From Lachnospiraceae bacterium UBA3850 (lineage in GTDB: Bacteria > Bacillota > Clostridia > Lachnospirales > Lachnospiraceae): a stretch of DNA of 64,000 nt. Positions 1-7,400 of this stretch are shown piece after piece. The translations under genes and the position numbers were made by a program. The stretch is taken from contig DGHK01000036.1 of NCBI GenBank assembly GCA_002392655.1, positions 1-64,000 of the forward strand. Reading direction: 5' to 3'. The notes under the pieces were generated by a model that was given only the letters and a program-made list of their open reading frames with translations, was not told the origin of the DNA and ran no database searches. Position 1 is the first letter of the stretch; each line of letters opens with the position of its first letter.

Positions 1-186
1 CGAGCTCGCATTTCCTGCGAGCGAGGGGAACTGCGTCGTTGACAAATGTGCAAAAACCAGGCGCCGTCCGTTTTCCACATACTTTCCGAGTGTCACATGA
101 CGCAGATTTCACGAGCTCGCATTTCCCTGCGAGCGAGGGGAACTGCGTCGCTGACAAATGTGCAAAAACCAGGCGCCGTCCGTTTC
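1..186. repeat. Two direct copies of a ~75-bp repeat, period 111 bp
   Basis: A block running from the left edge to about 74 recurs at 112-186 almost unchanged; the second copy has one extra C and a T-to-C change near the middle. The copies are separated by about 37 bp of unique sequence. Each copy carries a short inverted repeat (CTCGC with GCGAG around a 7-8 nt loop) and a GGCGCC palindrome. GACGCAG in the spacer is complementary to CTGCGTC in the copies. The array is cut by the window edge, so copy number is unknown. The right copy abuts the stop codon of the DUF4956 gene. Local GC is visibly higher than in neighbouring DNA. Function unknown. Confidence 0.85.
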
Positions 187-867
187 TCACAAAGAATCCT
201 GCGAGTCAATCTGCCTTCCCAGACTGATATCCAGATTTCCATTTCTAGTCCTTATCTCATCCAAAAACTCCTTTGTTGAGATACCCACCTTCAGCTCTAC
301 ACTGAGTGTAAGCTTGTAAAGGCTTCCCATATTCGAGGTTTTTATTTCATCATATGTAAAACTCCTCAGGTACTTTTCAAACAGATCCTCGAACCTTCCT
401 TCATAATCAAGATTCTCAGGTACAGTTATTCTTAAAGTTCTTTCGCCACTCTTATCCGCTCCGAAGTTTACAAGATTAAGAACAAGGCTGATTATTGTTA
501 CAAGAACTGTAAACAGAATCGCTATACCTATATATCCCATGCCTGTTGCAAGTCCAACAGCCATTGCAAGGAATATACTTGTTATCTCCTGGCCTCTTCC
601 CGGCGCAGATCTGAATCTTACTAAACTAAAAGCTCCTGCCACTGCAACTCCGGTTCCAATATTTCCATTTACAAGAATTATTACAAGTTCAACGATAGAA
701 GGAAGAAGCACCAGCGTAATCACGAGGCTTTTAGTATATCGGTTTTTAATCATATAGGTTCCGGCAATAATGAAACCACATATAATAGCAACTATGGTTG
801 AAATTGCAAATTCACTTCCTGTAAATGCACCATTACTTATTATCGAAGAAAATATCTTATTAAACAT
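187..867 (-). CDS. DUF4956 family membrane protein
   Basis: A 226-residue integral membrane protein. The N-terminal half has about four hydrophobic segments (roughly residues 20-40, 48-67, 75-85 and 95-135). They include the RFRSAPGRGQE stretch typical of DUF4956. A soluble C-terminal domain of about 85 residues follows. The family is known from operons with VTC-type polyphosphate polymerase domains and often CotH kinases. That fits here: the start overlaps the end of the upstream VTC gene by 8 bp, so the two are probably translationally coupled. No CotH gene is visible, but the locus runs into the left edge. Biochemical function is not established; a role with the VTC partner at the membrane is inference. 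Confidence 0.88.
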   Translation of the reverse strand: MFNKIFSSIISNGAFTGSEFAISTIVAIICGFIIAGTYMIKNRYTKSLVITLVLLPSIVELVIILVNGNIGTGVAVAGAFSLVRFRSAPGRGQEITSIFLAMAVGLATGMGYIGIAILFTVLVTIISLVLNLVNFGADKSGERTLRITVPENLDYEGRFEDLFEKYLRSFTYDEIKTSNMGSLYKLTLSVELKVGISTKEFLDEIRTRNGNLDISLGRQIDSQDSL

Positions 868-1663
868 ACGCCACCGCTCCTTTCCTTATATCTCTATCAG
901 CCGCAGCAATTTGCTGACATGCTTTAACTACCACTTCATTATTTTCCTTTATCATCTGTGTATATGCTTTTCCATACTTCGAGAATGAAACAGGAAAGAT
1001 TCCAAGTTCACTCATTTTTTTTGACAGTTCCATCGGAAGAGCATTTGTAACCTTGATCTCCATCATATACTGTCCTGGCTTCGTTATCTGCCTGCCTCTA
1101 CTTTGTGGAAGCAGCACACCCTTTCTGTTCACCCATCTCAGATCCAGACATCTGTTGTTCCATTCGATATTTGTATCAAATGTAACTCTGAAGCTTTCAT
1201 CCTCTATCCCCGCCATCGCTATACGGTCGTAACAAATAGTCATAGCAGGAATCAGATTCTTATACCCCTTCACAAAGCTCTCAATCTCTTTTGATATCTG
1301 AGAATCATCAAGCCTTCCTCTTCTTCCGGACATATATTCATATGCATCCAGATAGCTTCCTGATATTCTTCTCTTATAAACAACACCATCGTATTTTTTC
1401 TTAATCTCTATAAATGAATTCGTATCATTATGTGTCTCTCCGTAGGTCCTAAGCCTTATCTTCTCCTTATATACCGGTTTTTCAAGAGATGTTCTTATTA
1501 GCCTGTAATCCGGCGTGTCATAATAGATATTGTTTATTCGTGAGAGCCCATACTGATCTACTCTGGCCATATCACTCAGGAAAAGAAATAGCTTCTCAAA
1601 CTGATCTTCATCCATCAGATACTTTATCTCTGTTCTCTTAAAAACCTCATTATATTCACTCAT
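860..1663 (-). CDS. VTC-domain polyphosphate polymerase-like protein
   Basis: A 267-residue soluble protein built almost wholly of a VTC domain. Family features visible are the early FKRTEIKYLM segment, the NNIYYDTPDY strand, the KIRLRTYG basic strand, an FIEIKKKYDGVVYKRR segment and a late MEIKV strand. In the CYTH/triphosphate tunnel fold these acidic and basic strands line the tunnel that binds polyphosphate and metal. Bacterial homologues are annotated as polyphosphate polymerase domain proteins. The start is preceded by AAAGGAGG on the minus strand. The gene is first of a two-gene unit with DUF4956 and lies downstream of a kinase operon but beyond that operon's terminator. Catalysis in bacteria is inferred from yeast Vtc4. 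Confidence 0.88.
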   Translation of the reverse strand: MSEYNEVFKRTEIKYLMDEDQFEKLFLFLSDMARVDQYGLSRINNIYYDTPDYRLIRTSLEKPVYKEKIRLRTYGETHNDTNSFIEIKKKYDGVVYKRRISGSYLDAYEYMSGRRGRLDDSQISKEIESFVKGYKNLIPAMTICYDRIAMAGIEDESFRVTFDTNIEWNNRCLDLRWVNRKGVLLPQSRGRQITKPGQYMMEIKVTNALPMELSKKMSELGIFPVSFSKYGKAYTQMIKENNEVVVKACQQIAAADRDIRKGAVAYV

Positions 1664-1740
1664 ATCTTTTCCCTCCTTTGCCGTTTTTTTCTGACTATGG
1701 TCATATTAAAGGAGCAATGTTAAACGAAAATTAAAAAATC

Positions 1741-1777
1741 AAAAAAAATACAGCACCACTTTTCGTGGCACTGTATC
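1741..1777 (-). terminator. Intrinsic terminator of the HD-GYP to kinase operon
   Basis: On the minus strand a 12-bp stem (two G-U wobbles) with a GAAAA loop lies at 1748-1776. A run of eight U residues follows immediately. It sits just after the kinase stop codon at 1794. Confidence 0.85.
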
Positions 1778-1793
1778 CTGTCAATTCTTTTTA

Positions 1794-3038
1794 CTATCCC
1801 AATCGGATTTTAAATGTGGTTTTTCCATCTGAAGAATAAGCAGCTATATCTCCATCATGATTTACAGCTATACTTTTTGCAATAGCAAGCCCGAGGCCAT
1901 AACGATTTTCACTTCTGCTTCTGGACTTATCTGCTCTGTAAAATCTCTCAAATATCCTCTCTTCATCCCCCTCGGGAATCGGATCACCGGAATTAGTAAT
2001 CTCTATTTCAATACTGCTTTTTTCCTTCTTCATCACAACTTTTACAGTCGAATCCTTATAGCTGTGCTTAATTGCATTATCTATTATGGTCGATACCATC
2101 TTCTCGATATCTTCCTTGCTACATTTATATTTTATACCCTCTTCAATATCCGTATCGATTGTTATCTGATTCTCATATGCTATACCCTCAAAAACAAGAG
2201 CAGTCTTCTCCACTATTTTTGAGAGATTCTCTTCTTTATATGTATCCTTCGAGAGCCCCTCCTCCAGCTTCGATAGATTCAGCATACCCTGAATGAGCTT
2301 GTTCATCCTATCAGATTCGTATCGTATATTTTCCACATACTTATCTGACTTATCTGATAGCTCATCAGCTGAAGCCATTATAACAGCAAGCGGAGTTTTC
2401 AGCTCATGTGATGCATCAGCGATAAATTCCTTCTGCTTTTGAAATGCATCTTCAGCCGGCTTTGTTATCCATCTGGTCACAACCGTTGATAAGAGATAGA
2501 TAATAACTTCCATAACTATCAAAATGATAAGCGATCTGACAAGCAGCTTAAACAGATCTTTTCTTACGCTTTCATTATTTGATATAGCTATCGACGTTCC
2601 TTCTTTATATTTATATGAATAATCAGCAGTATACAGATTACCTATCTTCTCTATACTTTCATTATTACTTTCCAGAATCTGTTTCGCTGCCGACTCAGCA
2701 TCAAAATCACTGTCGAAATCACCGTGTTCAATAATCCTTACTATCTGTCCATCAAGTAACTCGACACTGTAGACCTCCTGATCCATGATCATCATTTTAT
2801 CGATGTCCTGATTCTTCTGATCCTGCGGCTGTTCCTCAGGACCGGGCATCTGACCCTGCATCTGATCATTTCTGAAGCCTCTTTCTCCTCTTCTATCATC
2901 TATGATATTCAGACTTCGTTCGATGCTCTCTTTCCTCGAATTATAATTCTGGATATTCAGGAATACGAGAGCTACGATCAAAATAGAGGATAGAATGAAA
3001 AATATAGTTAAAAATGTTTTTCTTCTCAGTTCCTTCAT
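1794..3038 (-). CDS. Two-component sensor histidine kinase
   Basis: A 414-residue membrane histidine kinase. One membrane helix lies at about 9-28 and a second at about 163-186. They flank an extracytoplasmic loop of about 135 residues that is rich in Gln, Glu and Met around residues 58-80. The H-box is ASHELKTPLAV with phospho-acceptor His211. The ATPase domain has N (DNAIKHS), G1, F (ERFYRADKSRS) and G2 (YGLGLAIAKS) motifs, so it looks active. Its start overlaps the stop of the OmpR-type regulator by 4 bp, so the two form a cognate pair. It is the last gene before the terminator at 1741-1777. The ligand is unknown. Confidence 0.93.
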   Translation of the reverse strand: MKELRRKTFLTIFFILSSILIVALVFLNIQNYNSRKESIERSLNIIDDRRGERGFRNDQMQGQMPGPEEQPQDQKNQDIDKMMIMDQEVYSVELLDGQIVRIIEHGDFDSDFDAESAAKQILESNNESIEKIGNLYTADYSYKYKEGTSIAISNNESVRKDLFKLLVRSLIILIVMEVIIYLLSTVVTRWITKPAEDAFQKQKEFIADASHELKTPLAVIMASADELSDKSDKYVENIRYESDRMNKLIQGMLNLSKLEEGLSKDTYKEENLSKIVEKTALVFEGIAYENQITIDTDIEEGIKYKCSKEDIEKMVSTIIDNAIKHSYKDSTVKVVMKKEKSSIEIEITNSGDPIPEGDEERIFERFYRADKSRSRSENRYGLGLAIAKSIAVNHDGDIAAYSSDGKTTFKIRLG

Positions 3039-3712
3039 GCATTATACTCCATCTTGTATCCCATGTTTCTGATTGATTTGATGGAAACCTTCGACTCAAT
3101 AATTCTGAGTTTTTTTCTTACGAATGACAGATATGCCTCGAGGTTATTTGAAAGTGCATCACTATCCATTCCCCAAACCCTGTCATATATCATCTCTTTG
3201 GAAAGTATCTGATTCGGATTAGTCATAAAATATTCCAATAACTGAAATTCTTTATTATTTACATTAACGTTTTCACCGGAGTCTTTATTTATAACCGAAG
3301 AATCCTTATACTCAAGTATGAGGTCTCCATATTCCAACTCATTCTTAACAACCTTTTCTATCCTGAGCTGAGCATTCACTCTGGCGACCAGCTCATCTAT
3401 ATGAAATGGCTTAGGTACGTAATCATTCGCACCCTCACTAAAGCCCAGTAACCGGTCTTCCAGCTCGCCCTTAGCTGTAAGCATGATGACTTTAGACTCA
3501 ATCCCTTCTGATTTGATCTGCTTCAGGATATCCATCCCGTTTACCTTCGGAAGCATGATATCCAGAATAATCAGATCATATATTCCGGACAAGGCATTAT
3601 ATAGACCTTCCTCTCCATCATTTGATACATCAACTGTATATCTTTCTTTTTTGAGTCTCTCAGCCACAAGCTCTGCAAGAGAAAACTCATCTTCTACAAC
3701 GAGAATACGCAT
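3035..3712 (-). CDS. OmpR-family response regulator
   Basis: A 225-residue regulator with an N-terminal receiver domain (acidic pair E7-D8, phospho-acceptor D51 in LILDIMLP, KPF switch lysine). A C-terminal winged-helix DNA-binding domain ends in VSIKSIRNMGYKM. It lies 24 bp after the FecR-like gene and overlaps the kinase gene, so it probably acts with that kinase. The start is supported by an AGGAGGCG site a few bases upstream. Its targets cannot be seen; autoregulation of this operon is a reasonable guess only. Confidence 0.94.
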   Translation of the reverse strand: MRILVVEDEFSLAELVAERLKKERYTVDVSNDGEEGLYNALSGIYDLIILDIMLPKVNGMDILKQIKSEGIESKVIMLTAKGELEDRLLGFSEGANDYVPKPFHIDELVARVNAQLRIEKVVKNELEYGDLILEYKDSSVINKDSGENVNVNNKEFQLLEYFMTNPNQILSKEMIYDRVWGMDSDALSNNLEAYLSFVRKKLRIIESKVSIKSIRNMGYKMEYNA

Positions 3713-3736
3713 ATATCACGCCTCCTGATCAGAATG

Positions 3737-4678
3737 TTAGTTTTCCGCCCCCGTTTCACTACTATTTTGTTTCCACTCTATCTCGATATCCTCTTTGACC
3801 GGTTTAGAGAAATCATAATCCCAACCGCCACTTACAGTTGGATCTGTCGGAGTTGCGGTTATCACAGAATTTTTCTCTACTGTCTCAACACCGAAAATCT
3901 TTTCATTATACTTAAATGTAACCGTCGCCTTTTCTTCCAGCAGCTGATCGATTTCATCCGTTCTCAGGCATATACCTCTTTTTGATTCCGAGGCCTTCTT
4001 CAGTTTTTTGAGAAATGGTGCAGGAAGTCTCGCATAGTCTATGTCAACAGGCTGTGACATAAACCAGGTGTTATTCTCATCCTCACAGATTATAACTTCA
4101 TTTCCCGCAACTACCGAAAGCTCCTCTTCAGATTCTGAACCATCCTTAAGTAGAAGCTTTGCTTTTACATCCCCCTTATATACCGACACTCTGGTATATA
4201 GCAGGTTATCTTCCTCATATGTCTCAACTCTGAATATATCACCCCTGGTAGACACGCTGACATTCGAAGTAGTTATAACAAATGTAGAATTATTTGATAA
4301 TTTCTTACGGAAGTCCAGGCTTATAGCTCCACGCTGAAGTGCTATCTCAGTTTCGCTCTCTCTCCTGGTTCCTGACATCTCAATCTGCATCTCAGTTTTT
4401 TCGTCAAAATAGATGTACTTATCCTTATCGGCAAATAAAGTCAGTATTCCATTATTTAAAACAAGTGAGTCTCCTGAAAGAATCGGCATATTTTTATAAA
4501 GCTCAATCTTGTTTATATCATCCCTGGTTATGGATGCATCCCCCTGAACATCATTTATCCTGAGTGATCTTTTATTTTCTTTTCTGAGTATCACCAGAAA
4601 TAATATAAGCATAGTGACAGCTATAACTACCACTATACTTATAATTTTTAATACTTTTTTCTTACGCATTTTTTCCAC
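3737..4678 (-). CDS. FecR-domain membrane-anchored protein
   Basis: A 313-residue protein with a Lys/Arg-rich N-terminus and one membrane anchor at about residues 9-29, the rest outside. Residues about 40-185 match the FecR fold: an IxDVQGDASI strand, repeated beta strands, a glycine-free FADKDKYIYFDEKTEMQIEMSG-like region and the VSVSTRGDIFRVE motif. FecR domains typically relay extracellular signals or bind envelope polymers. The C-terminal 100 residues are unassigned. It lies between a YunG-like gene and a two-component system in one operon. A sensory accessory role for the neighbouring kinase is inference. Confidence 0.8.
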   Translation of the reverse strand: MEKMRKKKVLKIISIVVVIAVTMLILFLVILRKENKRSLRINDVQGDASITRDDINKIELYKNMPILSGDSLVLNNGILTLFADKDKYIYFDEKTEMQIEMSGTRRESETEIALQRGAISLDFRKKLSNNSTFVITTSNVSVSTRGDIFRVETYEEDNLLYTRVSVYKGDVKAKLLLKDGSESEEELSVVAGNEVIICEDENNTWFMSQPVDIDYARLPAPFLKKLKKASESKRGICLRTDEIDQLLEEKATVTFKYNEKIFGVETVEKNSVITATPTDPTVSGGWDYDFSKPVKEDIEIEWKQNSSETGAEN

Positions 4679-4705
4679 CGTTTATAATTTATACTACTTA
4701 ATTAT

Positions 4706-5146
4706 CTACTCCATGTTAAGCTGTTCTTTCTTAAGCTCCCTGCACAGATATTCATATCTCTGCTTCTTTTCGAGCTTTTTGAAATGTTCTTCCCTGAACT
4801 GCTCAGTAACATTATCATAATCTAGAACCTCATCACCAAACTGCTCACTAGTGAGATCGAACTTTACACCGTCCACGATATTGAAGCAGTGATAGTTTCC
4901 TCCCGGTCTTAATATACCATATACCTCGCCCCCAAATATATCCTGCACGAGAAACGCGGTTATGGAGCACTGCCCTAGAGTTATATTCTCTTCGCTCCAC
5001 TCACCTCGCAGCCTAGGTGCACAGGTATATTCGCACCATACATTTAACAGTGCATCATACAGATCCTGTGGTGTCTCTATCCCCTTATATTCCTTGTTTA
5101 TGGCGGGCTGAACGGCCTGCTCACTTCCGTAAAACTTATATAACAT
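4706..5146 (-). CDS. YunG-like protein
   Basis: A 146-residue soluble protein without signal or membrane segments. The central GQCSITAFLVQDIFGGE and HCFN.VDGVKFDLTSEQF segments match the YunG family (Bacillus subtilis YunG type), whose function is unknown. The conserved GQC-S/A-TA cysteine and a downstream His and Asp recall a papain-like arrangement. The C-terminal third is a charged helix. The gene starts 3 bp after the HD-GYP stop and ends 27 bp before the FecR-like start, so it is cotranscribed with both. Enzymatic activity is speculation. Confidence 0.75.
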   Translation of the reverse strand: MLYKFYGSEQAVQPAINKEYKGIETPQDLYDALLNVWCEYTCAPRLRGEWSEENITLGQCSITAFLVQDIFGGEVYGILRPGGNYHCFNIVDGVKFDLTSEQFGDEVLDYDNVTEQFREEHFKKLEKKQRYEYLCRELKKEQLNME

Positions 5147-5149
5147 AAC

Positions 5150-6856
5150 CTACTCCTGATTACTATAATACTCCTCAAGCTTCGGTCTGGCGTTCACATA
5201 GTACTCTTCCAGATTCTTATCAAAATGACTGCCCATACTTTCCATCATGATCTTGTTTGCCTGTTCAAAGGACATACTTTCCTTGTAAACTCTCTTACTG
5301 ACTAATGCATCATATACATCTGCAATAGCCATTATTCTTGCCTCTATAGGAATCTCTTCACCCTTAAGGCCTTCAGGATATCCGGATCCATCCATTCTCT
5401 CATGATGATAATGAGCTACATTTTCTGCTACAATCTTGAAGGATTCATCGTCAGTATCCTTAAGGATTTCATGTACTATCTTCGCCCCCTCAGCCGCATG
5501 GGTTTTCATCTTCTCAAACTCTTCATCGGTAAACCGCCCCGGTTTTTTAAGTACTGCATCATCGACTGCTATTTTGCCCAGATCATGCATAGGTGCAGCC
5601 TTTATTAAATCCTTACAAAACTCGTCTGTAAGTCCGAATCTGTCGTTCTTTTTAATCTCCTCTATCAGCATCTTCACAACATCGCTGGTTCTTCTGACAT
5701 GACCACCGGTCGAATTATCTCGGCTTTCAACGACCACTGCCATACTCAGGATGAGGTTGTTATGCATCTCGACGATCTTCTCTGTCTTTTTTGAAACCTC
5801 TTCCTCAAGCTGGGTATTATAGTTATCCAGCAGGTTTATATACTCCTGATTCTTAGTATCATCACGAAGTATTATCTGATACCCTTTCTTTTTGGAGCCA
5901 TAGTAGAGGTAATCAACCTCCACCTTATAAAATGTAACCTCATCCAGATTTTTGATATTTCTTTTAATATAAAGATTGGTATTTACACTGTTATCCTCTT
6001 CAAAATGCTTCAACCAGTGAGATATATTGCGCTTGAAGTATTTGTTATCATCAATCTTCTTGTCAATACCCATACTTCTGAGTTCCGGTATTATGTTCTT
6101 GGCAGTCTCATTACTGCCCAGATATCTGTGTTTCATATCAATAGATATAAAAGCAGTCTGTCCGGTCTCAGCCATAGACTCTATTACCGTATCAATGATA
6201 TCATATAGTGCCATTCTCTTAATAATGAGCAGGTAAACCAGCTGCGCAGCCACATACAGATACGGCAGTATATAATTCGACTTGAAAAACATCTTGTTTC
6301 CCAGAAAGCCGGCTATCGATAAAAGCTCGGGAACTGAGAGGAGAAAAAGCATAGTTTTTGATACAGGCTTTTCTGCAACATATGTATAGATGATAGCACC
6401 TATTCCGAGAGCTATGACCAGAATCAGAACTCCATAAAAAACATTATGCATAATTGCATAATCCTTTATGACCACAGTCTCATTTCCCACTTTTTCAAAG
6501 GATAAACCCTTATAAAAAATAGGATAATAACCGATAGAAAGCACACTGAGAAACAGTATCATCGTCAGAACAAAGAAAACTGTCCTTATCCATCTCCTGA
6601 TATTAATTCCGCAAAGTCTGAAAACACATAGATTGATAAAAAGGATCAGGAAACAGCCTCCTATATATTCTATCTTAATACCATATATAAACCCCTCTTT
6701 GGTTTTAGCAGTCATCTCCATCCAGTATCCCAGATTGGCTATGGGGATAATCGTAAAAATAAGAGAGATATTTACCTCAAAATGCTTATGCCATTTATAT
6801 ACATATATCGTTGTCAAAAACAATGATAAAAAAAATGCATACATGTATCTGTCCAC
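5150..6856 (-). CDS. 7TM-PAS-HD-GYP c-di-GMP phosphodiesterase
   Basis: A 568-residue protein. About seven hydrophobic helices fill residues 1-215, like the N-terminal 7TM region of some histidine kinases. A PAS-like segment follows, then a coiled coil (NTQLEEEVSKKTEKIVEMHNN region) and a C-terminal HD-GYP domain. The HD-GYP has an MHDLGKIAV motif and HHERMDGSGYP, so the metal site looks intact. HD-GYP domains hydrolyse c-di-GMP. The start is GTG at 6856 or, more likely, ATG at 6844, which has a GGGTGGA site 7 bp upstream. It is the first gene of the five-gene operon ending at 1741, which links c-di-GMP turnover to a kinase/FecR signalling unit. Confidence 0.92.
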   Translation of the reverse strand: MDRYMYAFFLSLFLTTIYVYKWHKHFEVNISLIFTIIPIANLGYWMEMTAKTKEGFIYGIKIEYIGGCFLILFINLCVFRLCGINIRRWIRTVFFVLTMILFLSVLSIGYYPIFYKGLSFEKVGNETVVIKDYAIMHNVFYGVLILVIALGIGAIIYTYVAEKPVSKTMLFLLSVPELLSIAGFLGNKMFFKSNYILPYLYVAAQLVYLLIIKRMALYDIIDTVIESMAETGQTAFISIDMKHRYLGSNETAKNIIPELRSMGIDKKIDDNKYFKRNISHWLKHFEEDNSVNTNLYIKRNIKNLDEVTFYKVEVDYLYYGSKKKGYQIILRDDTKNQEYINLLDNYNTQLEEEVSKKTEKIVEMHNNLILSMAVVVESRDNSTGGHVRRTSDVVKMLIEEIKKNDRFGLTDEFCKDLIKAAPMHDLGKIAVDDAVLKKPGRFTDEEFEKMKTHAAEGAKIVHEILKDTDDESFKIVAENVAHYHHERMDGSGYPEGLKGEEIPIEARIMAIADVYDALVSKRVYKESMSFEQANKIMMESMGSHFDKNLEEYYVNARPKLEEYYSNQE

Positions 6857-6964
6857 CCATGGTAAATAATAAATGCAGCACGATTACATGCCGCACTCAG
6901 TAGTTATTTTATCACATTTTTTCTTTTTGATACAGACATATATATCAAAAAACAGTAGTTATTA

Positions 6965-7012
6965 TAAAGAAAAATCGACAGGATAATCATTATTTTGTTG
7001 ATTATCCTGTCG
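6965..7012 (-). terminator. Intrinsic terminator
   Basis: A perfect 14-bp inverted repeat (6976-6989 with 6999-7012) with a 9-nt loop is followed on the minus strand by an AUUUUUCUUU tract. It terminates the 96-residue gene at 7038. On the plus strand it is followed by A residues, so it acts on the minus strand only. Confidence 0.9.
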
Positions 7013-7037
7013 AAAAAAATGCAAATCAAGGGATTAA

Positions 7038-7328
7038 TTATTCTGAAATCTTTTTCATCTCTTCTATCAAATTATCATCAAGTGGAGCTTCCTTCAGCTT
7101 ATCCCATGCCTTCTTTGCTACTTCAACGATCTTAGGGGGCAGAAGCTCCTCATGATCCTGGTAATGACCATATCCACGATATTTATTCGAAAACTGTGCA
7201 ACTTCCTGACCTTCTCTGAGAACCCAAACCTTCATACTAGGCTCGCCTGCATGTACGTTGTTACGCGGACGAAGCTCGACAAGCCAGGAATCATTCTCGA
7301 AGATCACTACATTATCCTTAATTTCCAC
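7038..7328 (-). CDS. Small conserved-looking hypothetical protein
   Basis: A 96-residue soluble protein that I do not recognise. It has a beta-rich N-terminal half (VVIFENDSWLVELRPRN), an aromatic KYRGYGHYQDHEE patch and a helical charged C-terminus. It is a real gene: the GTG start has an AGGAGGT site 8 bp upstream, it has its own promoter (7360-7388) and its own terminator. It lies directly downstream of the NHLM export cassette in the same direction. It lacks a double-glycine or NHLP-type leader, so I do not call it a precursor peptide. Confidence 0.8.
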   Translation of the reverse strand: MEIKDNVVIFENDSWLVELRPRNNVHAGEPSMKVWVLREGQEVAQFSNKYRGYGHYQDHEELLPPKIVEVAKKAWDKLKEAPLDDNLIEEMKKISE

Positions 7329-7359
7329 TTACAAATACCTCCTTCAAATTGGTAATTAT

Positions 7360-7388
7360 AATATAGCACATTTATATCCTCATCACAA
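7360..7388 (-). promoter_or_regulatory. Sigma-70-type promoter of the 96-residue gene
   Basis: On the minus strand TTGTGA (7383-7388) and TATATT (7360-7365) are separated by exactly 17 bp. The element sits between the NHLM ABC stop codon and the GTG start of the small gene. Confidence 0.65.
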
Positions 7389-7400
7389 GGTAAAAAGTCT

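Noticed and set aside
1-186. Possible CRISPR array at the left edge
   Set aside because: Repeat units of about 75 bp with a single 37-bp spacer and internal hairpins do not fit any CRISPR layout, and no cas genes are present.
7038-7328. 96-residue protein as the missing NHLM precursor
   Set aside because: It has no Gly-Gly or nitrile-hydratase-like leader and no Cys/Ser/Thr-rich core; it also has its own promoter and terminator.
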